Source of the DNA: Variovorax paradoxus NBRC 15149
GTDB taxonomy: Bacteria; Pseudomonadota; Gammaproteobacteria; Burkholderiales; Burkholderiaceae_C
Assembly (NCBI RefSeq): GCF_001591365.1
Contig: NZ_BCUT01000006.1
Location: 186,001 to 250,000, forward strand
Direction of reading: 5' to 3'
Length of the DNA stretch: 64,000 nt
Of this stretch, positions 1 to 8,576 are shown one piece after another (the first letter of the stretch is position 1; each line of letters opens with the position of its first letter). The notes under the pieces are model-generated. The model was given only the letters and a program-made list of their open reading frames with translations. It did no database searches and was not told the origin of the DNA. Made by a program: the position numbers and the translations under genes.

Positions 1-127
1 GGCCTTCGGGCATGGGCACGTGGGCCTGTGCGGTTCGGCGCGCACCGGCAGGCTCGCGGCGCAATTGCTCGCGGGCACCGCGCCCGAGACGGCGCTGGCG
101 CCTTTCGATCCCACCCGCTTCGGCTGA
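1..127 (+). CDS. FAD-dependent oxidoreductase, DadA-like (3' end only)
   Basis: Only the last 41 codons lie in the window; the reading frame enters at base 2 and stops with TGA at 125-127. The visible tail begins AFGHGHVGL, continues with a TGRLAAQLLAG stretch, and ends with PFDPTRFG. This Gly/His motif followed by a Thr-Gly-Arg helix and a short Pro-Phe-x-Pro-x-Arg-Phe tail is the usual C-terminus of D-amino-acid dehydrogenase/oxidase (DAO) family flavoproteins, where it closes over the FAD. The substrate cannot be inferred from this fragment. Another member of the DAO family is equally possible. Confidence 0.6.
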   Translation, partial: AFGHGHVGLCGSARTGRLAAQLLAGTAPETALAPFDPTRFG

Positions 128-145
128 CGCGCGGCGCGTTCTTCC

Positions 146-613
146 TCAGCGGTAGCCCTGGTAGACGCGGCTGCCGCCATCGGCCAGCACCAGCAGCACG
201 TCGTAGGGATCGCGCCGATCGCCATAGGCGGCGCCGTCCATGCCGGGCGATCCGACCGGCATGCCAGGGACGGCGAGGCCGATGGCCTTGGGCCTTTCGC
301 GCAGCAGCCTGTGCACCTCGCGCGCGGGCACGTGGCCTTCGAGCGCATAGCCGCCGACCAGGCCGGTGTGGCACGAGCCCAGCGCGGCGGGAATGCCGAG
401 CCGGGTGCGCGCGGCGCTGTTGCCAGCATCGTGCACGCGGGTGGCGAAGCCGTTCGCCTCGAGGTGCCTGACCCAGTCCTGGCAGCACCCGCAGTTCGGG
501 TCCTTCCAGATCTCGACCATCGGTGCGGCGGCCGATGCGGCCAGCGGCCATGCCGCCGTGGATGCGAGCGCGAGCAGCGGGGCGGCGCGCAGAAGAAGGG
601 TGCGTCTTTGCAT
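146..613 (-). CDS. DUF411 family exported metal-binding-like protein
   Basis: 155 aa. An N-terminal signal peptide (MQRRT then a hydrophobic stretch to about residue 28) is followed by VEIWKDPNCGCC with Cys41, Cys43 and Cys44. This fits the DUF411 family, small periplasmic proteins often found near copper or other metal resistance genes. A later CHTG and VPGMPVGSPGM segment also match the family, and the conserved Cys/Met/His residues suggest metal or thiol chemistry. I chose the ATG at 613 because a signal peptide follows it directly; an upstream in-frame start at 727 would add 38 Arg/Cys-rich residues that overlap the next gene. No metal-resistance partners are visible here. Confidence 0.82.
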   Translation of the reverse strand: MQRRTLLLRAAPLLALASTAAWPLAASAAAPMVEIWKDPNCGCCQDWVRHLEANGFATRVHDAGNSAARTRLGIPAALGSCHTGLVGGYALEGHVPAREVHRLLRERPKAIGLAVPGMPVGSPGMDGAAYGDRRDPYDVLLVLADGGSRVYQGYR

Positions 614-626
614 GGCTTGTTTCTCC

Positions 627-905
627 TCAGGATGGCAGCTGCGCGCGGGCCTTGTCGGCCCACGCCTGCAGGTTGTCGAGCAGGTCTTTCTGGCTGAAGG
701 AGCAGCTCTCCTCGCTGAACAGCGCACTCGATTCGAGCCGGTCGAGCAGGTTCAGCAGCACCTCGCCATAGCGCGGCGGCAGGGCCGCGAGCAGTTCGCT
801 GCTCGCACGCGCCTCGTTCGAGAGCGCGGCGACCGATCCGCCGCCCCCTTGCAGCGCCGCGATGCCGCCGCCGATGGTTTCGAGTTGCCGTGCGGCGGTG
901 TTCAT
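627..905 (-). CDS. Hypothetical 92-aa protein coupled to GDPD gene
   Basis: 92 aa, starting MNTAARQLETIGGG and ending DKARAQLPS. It has a Gly-rich N-terminal third, then an amphipathic helical part with the run LLNLLDRLESSALFSEES. I do not recognise the family. The ATG (903-905) overlaps the TGA of the upstream phosphodiesterase gene in an ATGA arrangement, so it is probably translated by coupling as the third gene of a three-gene unit (DUF1439 protein, phosphodiesterase, this). There is no signal peptide or membrane segment, so a cytoplasmic product is expected. It ends only 13 bp before the DUF411 gene, which may belong to the same transcript. Confidence 0.7.
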   Translation of the reverse strand: MNTAARQLETIGGGIAALQGGGGSVAALSNEARASSELLAALPPRYGEVLLNLLDRLESSALFSEESCSFSQKDLLDNLQAWADKARAQLPS

Positions 906-1894
906 GGCGAAGCCTTTCCGGGTGGCGGCAGCGAGAGGCCGCGTTCGCGCATCAGGTCGCGCAGCACGTCGGGGTAGTCGGTGATGAGGCCGTCCACGCC
1001 CCAGTCCATCAGCCGCAGCATGTCGGCGCGCTGGTTCACGGTCCACGGCAGCACCTTGAGGCTGAGGCCTTGCGCTTCCTTGATGGCGGGCCGTGTCAGG
1101 TCGTTGTAGGCCGGCGACCAGATGACGGGCCCGCCCGCCGTGCCGGCCGCGGCCTTGACCAGCTGCGGCGTCGACGCGAACTGCGCCGCGTCGAGGCCGG
1201 CCGTCCAGCGGCTGTCCTTGAGCGTGCGCGCGGAGCTCAGGTAGGCCCGCGGCAATTGCGGCGCAAGCTGGCCGACCAGCGCAAGCGTGCGCCAGTCGAA
1301 GCTCTGGATGGTCACGCGGCCGCCCATCTGCGCCTTGTCGATCTCGGCGAGCAGGGCGCGCACCATCGGCTCGGGCGCGGCGGTTTCGTCGGGCTTGGTT
1401 GGGTCGATCTTGGTCTCGATGTTGAAGCGCACCGTGGCCGCCGCGGCGCCGCGTGCCCGCACATGGTCGAACAGTGCGGCCAGGGTCGGAATGCGCTCGC
1501 CGTCGCGCGGCAGCTGCAGCGCGAACCGCTTGCCGTAGTTGCTCGCGGGATTCAGCCGGCCGACGTCGTAGCTCTGAAGCTGGGCCAGCGTCAGGGAGCG
1601 GACGGTGGGGCCGGCCTTCGATGCGAGCCACGCACCGTTCGCGTCGCGCGTGTGGTCGGCATTGAGCGCGGTGTCGTGCGAGATCACGACCACGCCGTCG
1701 GCCGTGAGCCCGATGTCGAGTTCAAGCGTGCTCACGCCCAGGTCGATCGCGTTGGAGAAGGCCGCCAGCGTGTTCTCGGGTGCAAGGCCCCGTCCGCCGC
1801 GGTGGGCCTGCAGGTCGAAGTGCTGCTTTGCCGTGGGGAGAATGGCCGCGCAGCCCGCGACGAGCAACGCGGCGGCAAGCAGTGGGAATTTCAT
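902..1894 (-). CDS. Glycerophosphodiester phosphodiesterase, lipoprotein
   Basis: 330 aa. It would hydrolyse glycerophosphodiesters to glycerol-3-phosphate and an alcohol in the cell envelope. The N-terminus has a lipobox (LLVAGC, Cys15). The GDPD catalytic pattern is complete: HRGGRG at 31-36, EN at 40-41, TLELD with Glu58 and Asp60, and SHD with His73. Later segments (FNIETKID, IQSFDW, and WTVNQ near the C-terminus, then GVDGLITDYPD) follow the expected TIM-barrel order. The start codon overlaps the stop of the DUF1439 gene (ATGA at 1891-1894), and its own stop overlaps the start of the 92-aa gene, so the three are translationally coupled. Confidence 0.9.
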   Translation of the reverse strand: MKFPLLAAALLVAGCAAILPTAKQHFDLQAHRGGRGLAPENTLAAFSNAIDLGVSTLELDIGLTADGVVVISHDTALNADHTRDANGAWLASKAGPTVRSLTLAQLQSYDVGRLNPASNYGKRFALQLPRDGERIPTLAALFDHVRARGAAAATVRFNIETKIDPTKPDETAAPEPMVRALLAEIDKAQMGGRVTIQSFDWRTLALVGQLAPQLPRAYLSSARTLKDSRWTAGLDAAQFASTPQLVKAAAGTAGGPVIWSPAYNDLTRPAIKEAQGLSLKVLPWTVNQRADMLRLMDWGVDGLITDYPDVLRDLMRERGLSLPPPGKASP

Positions 1895-2475
1895 TTCAGC
1901 TGCACCTTGATGCCGTCGTCCTGCACCGTGATGTCGCCGATCTCGTAGGTCTTGCGCCCCACCGTGAGTTCTTCGGCCGTGAAGCTGCGCAGCACCTGCC
2001 CCTGCAGCAGCTCCTGCGCCACCACCGCGCCCACCTGCTGCAGGCGTTCCGCATCGCGGCCCTGCACGCCCTGCAGCTCGAGGCGCTCGGCCTTGGGATG
2101 GTCCAGGCGCAGCGCGCGCGCCGCGGCGTCGTAGCGCAGCGCGCTGCTGACCGAGACCACGCCCTGTACCGGCGAGGCGGCCAGCAGGGGGCTGGCAATG
2201 GTCAGCGTGGCCGTGATGGCCGCGCGGTTGCCGCGTGCGTCCAGGCCCAGCTGCGGGTCGCGCAGCCCGACCATGAAGATCTCGGCATAGCGTTCGGCCA
2301 CCGGAAAGCGCTTGGCGATCTGCGCCTGCAGTTCGTCGCGCGTGGCGGTGTATTCGCTGGTGAAGAAGTTGAAGCCGGCCAGCGCGGCAAGCGGCGCCTG
2401 CAGGGCCGCGGCGCCGCACAGCGCGCGCAGCATCCAGCGGCGGGAGGTGGTGAAGGGCAGGGAGCGGATTTGCAT
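1891..2475 (-). CDS. DUF1439 family exported protein
   Basis: 194 aa. It starts MQIRSLPFTTSRRWMLRALCG, a twin-Arg-containing signal sequence ending near residue 33 (no clear lipobox). The mature part contains SEYTATRDELQAQIAKRFP followed by beta-rich sequence, which resembles the DUF1439/YceB family of envelope proteins with a lipid-binding-like fold. It is the first gene of an overlapping set with the phosphodiesterase downstream, which suggests a shared role in envelope lipid handling; that link is inference. The 153 bp upstream separate it from the divergent DUF72 gene and should hold both promoters. Confidence 0.72.
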   Translation of the reverse strand: MQIRSLPFTTSRRWMLRALCGAAALQAPLAALAGFNFFTSEYTATRDELQAQIAKRFPVAERYAEIFMVGLRDPQLGLDARGNRAAITATLTIASPLLAASPVQGVVSVSSALRYDAAARALRLDHPKAERLELQGVQGRDAERLQQVGAVVAQELLQGQVLRSFTAEELTVGRKTYEIGDITVQDDGIKVQLK

Positions 2476-2628
2476 ACTCCTCGGAGCTTGCCACAGCCCG
2501 CGGGGTTCCGGCCAGTACGGCCTCCGGCCGGCGCGCTGGGCCCATGCTGCTATGCGGACAGGAAAATCTCCTACGCGGCCGGGCCGCCCGGCAGGCCACG
2601 TTCAAGGCTCCGGAAAAAAAGACCAACG

Positions 2629-3594
2629 ATGCAGGGCACGACGCGAATCGGGATTTCTGGCTGGCGCTATGCGCCATGGCGCGGCCGCTTCTATCCCAAG
2701 GGGCTGGCGCAGCGGCTCGAGCTCGACTTTGCCTCGCGCATGCTGCCCACCATCGAGATCAACGGCTCGTTCTATTCGCTGCAGCGCCCCGTGTCCTACC
2801 AGGCATGGCACGACGCGACGCCCGAGGATTTCGTGTTTGCGGTGAAGGGGCCGCGCTACATCACCCACAACCTGCGGCTCAAGGAACCGCGCGCCGCGCT
2901 GGCCAACTTCTTTGCCTCGGGCGTGTTTGCGCTGGGCGCCAAGCTCGGGCCCATCCTCTGGCAGCTGCCGCCGTCCTTCGCCTACGACGCCGATCGCCTC
3001 GAGGAATTCCTGGCGCTGCTGCCCAGGGACGGCCGCTCCGCCCTCAAGCTCGCGCGGCAGCACAACGAGAAGCTCAGCGACGAGCGTGCGTTGCTGAAGG
3101 CGCCCGCAAAGCTGCGCATCCGGCATGCGGTGGAAGTGCGCCATGCCAGCTTTGCAAATGCGGACTTCATCGCGATGCTGCGCCGCCATGGCGTCGCGCT
3201 GGTGGTGGCCGACACGGCGGGGCGCTGGCCGCTGCTTGAAGACCTCTGCGCCGACTTCGTCTACATGCGGCTGCACGGAGACAAGGAGCTCTACGCGAGC
3301 GGCGACGACGATGCCGCGCTCGACCGCTGGGCCGACCGCATCGACGCCTGGCGACATGGACGGCAGGTGAAGGATGCAAGGCTGGCCGTGCCTTCGCGCC
3401 GGCTCTCCGGGCGCAAGGGGCGCGACGTGTTCTGCTACTTCGACAACGACGTCAAGGTGCACGCGCCCTACGACGCCGCGCACCTGGCGGCCCGGCTCGG
3501 CGTGGCCACCGGGCTGGGGGAGGACGACAACTTCGAAGCGCCGCCGGACATGGCCGTGCGAAAGCCGGCGCGTGCGCGCTCAGGCCGCAAGTAG
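2629..3594 (+). CDS. DUF72 domain-containing protein (YecE-like)
   Basis: 321 aa. It opens with RIGISGWRYAPWRGRFYP, the diagnostic start of the DUF72/YecE family, followed by EINGSFYSLQ, FAVKGPRYITH, LGPILWQLPP, and late FVYMRLHGDKELYASG and CYFDNDVKVHAPYDA motifs. The fold is TIM-barrel-like; the biochemical function is not established in the family. The ATG at 2629 gives the exact family N-terminus. It is transcribed divergently from the DUF1439 set and converges on the ABC-transporter ATPase gene, 20 bp beyond its stop. Confidence 0.88.
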   Translation: MQGTTRIGISGWRYAPWRGRFYPKGLAQRLELDFASRMLPTIEINGSFYSLQRPVSYQAWHDATPEDFVFAVKGPRYITHNLRLKEPRAALANFFASGVFALGAKLGPILWQLPPSFAYDADRLEEFLALLPRDGRSALKLARQHNEKLSDERALLKAPAKLRIRHAVEVRHASFANADFIAMLRRHGVALVVADTAGRWPLLEDLCADFVYMRLHGDKELYASGDDDAALDRWADRIDAWRHGRQVKDARLAVPSRRLSGRKGRDVFCYFDNDVKVHAPYDAAHLAARLGVATGLGEDDNFEAPPDMAVRKPARARSGRK

Positions 3595-3614
3595 CGCGGC
3601 GCCCGCCTACCGCT

Positions 3615-4365
<751 letters not shown>

Positions 4366-4382
<17 letters not shown>

Positions 4383-5019
4383 GGGATTTCCTCTCGAGAT
4401 TCTTGGCGTACAGGCTTACCGGGAAGCACAGCACGAAATAAAGCAGCGCCACGCAGCTGAACACCACGAAGGGCTGGAAGGTGGCGTTCGAAATCATGCT
4501 GCCGGCCTTGGTGAGTTCGACAAAGCCGATCACCGAGGCGAGCGCCGTGCCCTTGATCACCTGCACCAGGAAACCCACCGTCGGCGCAATGGCGATCTTC
4601 ACCGCCTGCGGCAGGATCACGTGGCGCATCTGCTCATTGAAGCTCAGCGCCAGGCTGCCCGAGGCTTCCCATTGGCCCTTGGGAATGGCGGCCACGCAGC
4701 CGCGCCAGATCTCGGTGAGGAAGGCGCTGGTGTAGAGCGTGAGCGCCACGCTGGCCGCGGTCCACGCCGACACGTCGATGCCGAACAGCGCAATGCCGAA
4801 GTAGGCGAGGAACAGCTGCATCAGAAGCGGCGTGCCCTGGAACAGCTGCACGTAGAGGCCGACGGCGCGGCCCATGGCGCTGCCGCCGCGCAGCCGCAGG
4901 AACAGCAGCAGCGCGCCCACCAGCCCGCCGCCGATGAAGGCGATGAGCGAGAGCACGACGGTCCAGCGCAGCGCCATCAGCAGGTTGCGCAGGATGTCCC
5001 AGAGAGAAAAATCGACCAT
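4366..5019 (-). CDS. Polar amino-acid ABC transporter permease (second)
   Basis: 217 aa inner-membrane protein of the HisM/GlnP type, starting MVDFSLWDILRNLL. It has several hydrophobic segments and the cytoplasmic EAA-like loop near residues 133-150 (QWEASGSLALSFNEQMRHVI) followed by LPQA, the site that contacts the ATPase. The motif GTPLLMQLF in the first third is typical of polar amino-acid permeases. It lies 18 bp downstream of the first permease gene and overlaps the ATPase gene. The pair probably forms a heterodimeric channel. Confidence 0.92.
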
Positions 5020-5037
5020 GGTGGTGGCGTCCTGCGT

Positions 5038-5694
5038 TCAGCGGCCGAAGAAGAATCTTGGCCCGGCCCAGTTGAGCAGCCTGCGCAGCGCAACGGCCAG
5101 CGCCAGGTAGAGCAGCGTGGCGACGATGAAGGCCTCGAAGGCGCGGAAGTTGCGGCTCTGGATGAGGTTGGCCGCGTAGCTCAGCTCCTCGGTGGAGATC
5201 TGTCCGCACACGGCCGAGCCCAGCATCACGATGATGATCTGGCTCACCATGGCGGGCCACACCTTCTTGAGCGCCGGCGGCAGCACCACGCGGGTGAACA
5301 CCTGCACCTTGTCGAGCGCCAGGCTCACGGCCGCCTCGATCTGTCCCTTGGGCGTGGCCTCGATGCCGGCGCGGATGATCTCGGTGGAATAGGCCCCGAG
5401 GTTCATCACCATCGCAATGATCGATGCCACCTCCGGCGTGAGCTTGACGCCCGCCGCGGGCAGTCCGAAGAAGATGAAGAACAGCTGCACGATGAAGGGC
5501 GTGTTGCGGATCAGCTCCACATAGCTGCCGACCACCCAGCGCAGCCACGCCGGCCCGCTGGCGCGCGCCCAGGCGCAGGCCACGCCCACGGCCATGCCGA
5601 TGACGGTGGCGATGGCCGTCAGGCCGACCGTCCACGCGATGCCCTTGGCGAGCAGCCGCCAGTCGACGAGAACAGCACCGAAGTCGAATTCCAT
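5038..5694 (-). CDS. Polar amino-acid ABC transporter permease (first)
   Basis: 218 aa, starting MEFDFGAVLVDWRLL. It carries the permease signature ELIRNTPFIVQLFFIFFGLP in the first half and the EAA loop GQIEAAVSLALDKVQVFTRV followed by LPPALKK. About five membrane segments are visible. The C-terminus WAGPRFFFGR lies just outside the last helix. It is 35 bp downstream of the binding-protein gene and 18 bp upstream of the second permease, so it belongs to the same five-gene operon. Confidence 0.92.
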   Translation of the reverse strand: MEFDFGAVLVDWRLLAKGIAWTVGLTAIATVIGMAVGVACAWARASGPAWLRWVVGSYVELIRNTPFIVQLFFIFFGLPAAGVKLTPEVASIIAMVMNLGAYSTEIIRAGIEATPKGQIEAAVSLALDKVQVFTRVVLPPALKKVWPAMVSQIIIVMLGSAVCGQISTEELSYAANLIQSRNFRAFEAFIVATLLYLALAVALRRLLNWAGPRFFFGR

Positions 5695-5729
5695 GGCCGC
5701 GCCTTTGTTCGGGGTTCAGCGAGCGAGGC

Positions 5730-6530
5730 TCAGACCGGCAGGTCGCCGGCGGCCTTGCCGAGCCACTTCTTCGACATGGCGTCGAGCGTGCCGTCCTTCT
5801 TGGCGGCCGCAATGATCTCGTTGACCTTGGTCTTCAATGCGGTTTCGCCCTTGGCCACGCCGACGAAGCAGGGGCTGTCCTTCAGCAGCAGCTTGAATTC
5901 GGCGCTCACCTTCGGGTTCTTGGCGAGCATGTCGCCGGCAACCGCCGCGCTGGTGGCCAGGGTCTGCGTCTGGCCGGCCACGAAGGCCGCGATGGTGGCG
6001 TTGTTGTCCTCGAAGCGGCGGTAGTCGACGTTCGGCGGCGCCACCTTGTTCAGTTCCTGGTCTTCCATCGCGCCGCGCGTCACGGCAACGGTCTTGCCGG
6101 CCATGTCGGCAAAGCTGGTGAGCTTCATGCTCTTGGCGGCATACACGGCCTGGAAGAAGGGCGCGTAGGCGGCGGAGAAGTCGATCACCTTCTCGCGCTC
6201 GGGGTTCTTGCCGAGCGTGGAGATCACGAGGTCGGCCTTGCGCGTCTGCAGGTAGGGAATGCGGTTGGCGCTGGTCACGGGCACCAGCTCGACCTTCACG
6301 CCGAGCTTGGCGGCGATCAGCTCGGCCATTTCCACGTCCAGGCCCTGGGGCTTCATGTTCCTGTCGACCGAGCCGTAGGGCGGATAGTCGGTCGGCACGG
6401 CGATCTTGATGGTCTTGGCCTTCAGCACGTTGTCCAGCGCGTTCTGGGCCTGGGCCGTACCTGCCGCCACCAGCATGGCAACGGATGCAAGCGCGAGAGA
6501 GAGGTGGCGTTTGGACGAAGAGAAAGTCAT
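5730..6530 (-). CDS. Periplasmic amino-acid-binding protein of ABC transporter
   Basis: 266 aa of the SBP_bac_3 type. The signal peptide ends near AQAQ (residue 28). The mature protein begins NALDNVLKAKTIKIAVPTDYPP and has GLDVEMAELIAAKLG, TRKADLVISTLGKNPER and VIDFSAAYAPF, the standard order for polar amino-acid receptors. Ligand specificity cannot be read reliably; basic or small polar amino acids are common for this group. The start codon (6528-6530) overlaps the stop of the upstream regulator gene (ATGA), and an AGGAG Shine-Dalgarno lies inside the end of that gene, so regulator and receptor are cotranslated. Confidence 0.92.
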   Translation of the reverse strand: MTFSSSKRHLSLALASVAMLVAAGTAQAQNALDNVLKAKTIKIAVPTDYPPYGSVDRNMKPQGLDVEMAELIAAKLGVKVELVPVTSANRIPYLQTRKADLVISTLGKNPEREKVIDFSAAYAPFFQAVYAAKSMKLTSFADMAGKTVAVTRGAMEDQELNKVAPPNVDYRRFEDNNATIAAFVAGQTQTLATSAAVAGDMLAKNPKVSAEFKLLLKDSPCFVGVAKGETALKTKVNEIIAAAKKDGTLDAMSKKWLGKAAGDLPV

Positions 6531-7309
6531 AGCAGGGCTCCTAGGTAAGTCGATGAATCGGTGTCGTCGGGGGAGGGCGCGGCGGCCTTGCGCCGCCGGG
6601 GAACGGCCGCGGCGGTTTTCTTGTTCTTCTGCTGCAGCGGCGCCAGCGCGTCGCGCAGCTGCGCGAGCGGATCGGTCGGCGCCTGCACGCGCAGCGCCGA
6701 CTGCACCGTGCCGATGTGCGCGGCCATCAGCGCCTCAGCGGCGGCGTGGTCGCCCCGCTCGAGGGCGGCGACGATCTGCACATGGTCCTCGCAGGACTGC
6801 ACGGCATCGTGCGTGGACTGGTAGAGCATGGCGATCAGCGTGGTGCGCGCGGTGAAGTCGCGCAGCGTGTCGGCCAAGAGCGTGTTGCCCAGGCATTCGG
6901 CCAGGCACACGTGGAAGTCGCCGAGCAGGAAGCTGCGGTTGCCGACGTCGCTCTCTTTCAGTGCGGCCTTTTCACGCTGCAGGTGCGCCTTCAGCTGGCG
7001 CAGCGCGGCCTTGTCGATCTTGCCGGTGCTGCCCGTACTGCGGATGAGGCCGAGCTCGATGACACGCCGGGCCTCGAAGGCTTCGCGCGCCTCGTCCTGC
7101 GAGGGCTCGATCACGAACCAGCCGCGCCGCGCACTCACAGTGACGATGCCGCGCGCCGCCAGCCGGGTGAGCGCCTCGCGCACGATGGTGCGGCTGCAGT
7201 CGAACAGCATGGCCAGCGGCTGCTCGCCCAGGCGCGAGCCCGGCGCGAGCTTCTGCGCCATCACCGCCTCGACGATGCGTGCACTGATTTCGGATGCGGA
7301 TGTAGACAT
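6527..7309 (-). CDS. GntR/FCD family transcriptional regulator of ABC operon
   Basis: 260 aa from the ATG at 7309. The N-terminal winged helix-turn-helix (SEISARIVEAVMAQKLAPG, RTIVREALTRLAARGIV, about residues 6-70) is followed by an FCD effector domain with metal-binding-like residues in DFHVCLAECLGN, CEDHV and AAHIGT. The C-terminal 45 residues are Lys/Arg/Ala-rich. In-frame starts further upstream (ATG at 7315, TTG at 7339) would put the operator-like repeat inside the gene, so 7309 is preferred although no good ribosome site is seen. It is the first gene of the transporter operon and overlaps the binding-protein gene, which implies it controls the operon and itself. Confidence 0.88.
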   Translation of the reverse strand: MSTSASEISARIVEAVMAQKLAPGSRLGEQPLAMLFDCSRTIVREALTRLAARGIVTVSARRGWFVIEPSQDEAREAFEARRVIELGLIRSTGSTGKIDKAALRQLKAHLQREKAALKESDVGNRSFLLGDFHVCLAECLGNTLLADTLRDFTARTTLIAMLYQSTHDAVQSCEDHVQIVAALERGDHAAAEALMAAHIGTVQSALRVQAPTDPLAQLRDALAPLQQKNKKTAAAVPRRRKAAAPSPDDTDSSTYLGALL

Positions 7310-7314
7310 TGGCA

Positions 7315-7349
7315 TGCATACCAGCAGCTTTTGTGCCAACTGGTATGCA
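7315..7349. promoter_or_regulatory. Perfect 10-bp inverted repeat, probable GntR operator
   Basis: TGCATACCAG (7315-7324) and CTGGTATGCA (7340-7349) are exact reverse complements separated by 15 bp, so the half-sites are about 25 bp apart centre to centre. They sit immediately upstream of the GntR gene that heads the ABC operon. ACCAG/CTGGT half-sites resemble those of FadR-type GntR regulators. Autoregulation is an inference from position and symmetry. Confidence 0.55.
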
Positions 7350-7405
7350 AGCTATGTGCACCGAAATGGGCCGGCGCTGCGTGCCGGTGGTGCGTGGCGC
7401 GCGGC

Positions 7406-7465
7406 TCAGGGTGCTGTTTTTCAGGGCGCTGCTGTTCAGGGTGCCGCTGTTCAGGGCGCGCTCCC
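7406..7465. repeat. 15-bp tandem repeat, about four copies
   Basis: Four tandem 15-bp units start at 7406, 7421, 7436 and 7451, each beginning TCAGGGYGC. The second and third are TCAGGGCGCTGCTGT and TCAGGGTGCCGCTGT; the first and last are diverged. The array lies between the GntR regulator and the 3' end of the Bug-protein gene. A short hairpin CTCCCG/CGGGAG follows at 7461-7476. No function is apparent. Confidence 0.7.
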
Positions 7466-7548
7466 GCCGACGGGAGACATTCGCGGAGGGAGTACCCGGT
7501 GGCCTGTGCACGCCGCCCTGAACAAGAGCGACCCGGAACTGCCAGCAA

Positions 7549-8529
7549 TCAATCCATCCGCGCGCCCGAAGCCTTCACCGCCTTGTCCCAGCGCGGCGTC
7601 TCGGTGGCAAGAAAGCGCGCGAAGTCCTCGCTGCCCAGATAGGCCGGGTCCGCGCCCTGGCTCACCATCCGGTCGCGCACCTCTGCGCTCGTCAGCACCT
7701 GCTTGAACGCGTCGCTGAGCCTGGCGACCACGTCCCTGGGCGTGTCCTTCGGTGCGAAGAAACCGTAGAAGCCCACCACCTCGAAGCCCTTGACGCCCGA
7801 CTCGATCACCGTCGGCACATCCGGCAGCGCGGGGTTGCGCTCGCGGCTGGTCACGGCCAGTGCGCGCACCTTGCCCTGCTTGTGGTAGTTGGCCGCCTGC
7901 GGAATCGACTCGGCCATGAACTGCACCTGCCCGGCCATCAGGTCCGTGAAGGCCGGGGCGCTGCCGCGATACGGGATGTGCACCATGAAGATGCCGGTGG
8001 CGGTCTTGAACATCTCCGGCACCAGGTGGCTGATGCCGCCGTTGCCGGCCGAGCCGTAGTTGACCTGGCCGGGCCGCGCCTTGGCGTAGTCGATGAACTG
8101 CCGCAGGTTCTGCACCGGCAGCTTGGGCGTGACCAGCAGGGCCAGCGGCTGCATCGCGGTGCGCGCAATGGGCACGAAGTCGCGCTGCGTGTTGTAGGGC
8201 AGCTTGCTGTAGAGCGCGCCGTTGATCACGGCCACGCCGGTGTTGGCCAGCATCAGCGTGTAGCCGTCGGGCGGGCTCTTGGCGACCGCATCGGCGCCCA
8301 CCGAACCGCCCGCGCCGGGCTTGTAGTCGACGATCAGCGGCTGGCCCAGCACCGCCTGCAGCTTGTCGGTCAGGAGGCGCGCATGCTGGTCGAGCGGGCC
8401 GCCGGCCGGAAAGCCGATGACGAGCTTGATCGGCTTGTCGGGGTAGGCGGCCATGGCGGCGCCGCCGAGGCCGAAAGACGCGATCGAAAACAAAGCCGCC
8501 ACGAGGGCGGTGCGGGCTGGGCGGGTCAT
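7549..8529 (-). CDS. Bug-family tripartite tricarboxylate transporter binding protein
   Basis: 326 aa. A signal peptide ends near AMA (residues 25-27), followed by AYPDKPIKLVIGFPAGGPLDQHAR, the characteristic start of Bug/TctC receptors. Further family motifs are VDYKPGAGGSVGADAVAKS, PPDGYTLMLAN, INYGSAGNG-like VNYGSAGNGG and HIPYRGSAPAFTDLMAGQVQ. These receptors bind carboxylates or other small organics in the periplasm. No TctA/TctB membrane genes are next to it, so it is an orphan receptor as is common in Burkholderiales. It is 47 bp downstream of the OsmC gene on the same strand. Confidence 0.93.
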   Translation of the reverse strand: MTRPARTALVAALFSIASFGLGGAAMAAYPDKPIKLVIGFPAGGPLDQHARLLTDKLQAVLGQPLIVDYKPGAGGSVGADAVAKSPPDGYTLMLANTGVAVINGALYSKLPYNTQRDFVPIARTAMQPLALLVTPKLPVQNLRQFIDYAKARPGQVNYGSAGNGGISHLVPEMFKTATGIFMVHIPYRGSAPAFTDLMAGQVQFMAESIPQAANYHKQGKVRALAVTSRERNPALPDVPTVIESGVKGFEVVGFYGFFAPKDTPRDVVARLSDAFKQVLTSAEVRDRMVSQGADPAYLGSEDFARFLATETPRWDKAVKASGARMD

Positions 8530-8576
8530 GGATCGTCTCCTCTTTTCTTCAAGTGGAGACGATCATAAGCAGCGGC

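Noticed and set aside
7324..7337. Sigma-54-like sequence TTGGCAC...GCTGC upstream of the GntR gene on the minus strand.
   Set aside because: GG-N10-GC spacing fits, but the predicted transcription start would lie within a few bases of the GntR start codon and the -12 box is poor, so I treat it as chance inside the operator spacer.
6972..7511. A minus-strand frame whose N-terminal part reads as pentapeptide-like repeats.
   Set aside because: It overlaps the GntR gene out of frame, the repeats come from the 15-bp DNA array, and the rest is Arg/Ala-rich shadow sequence.
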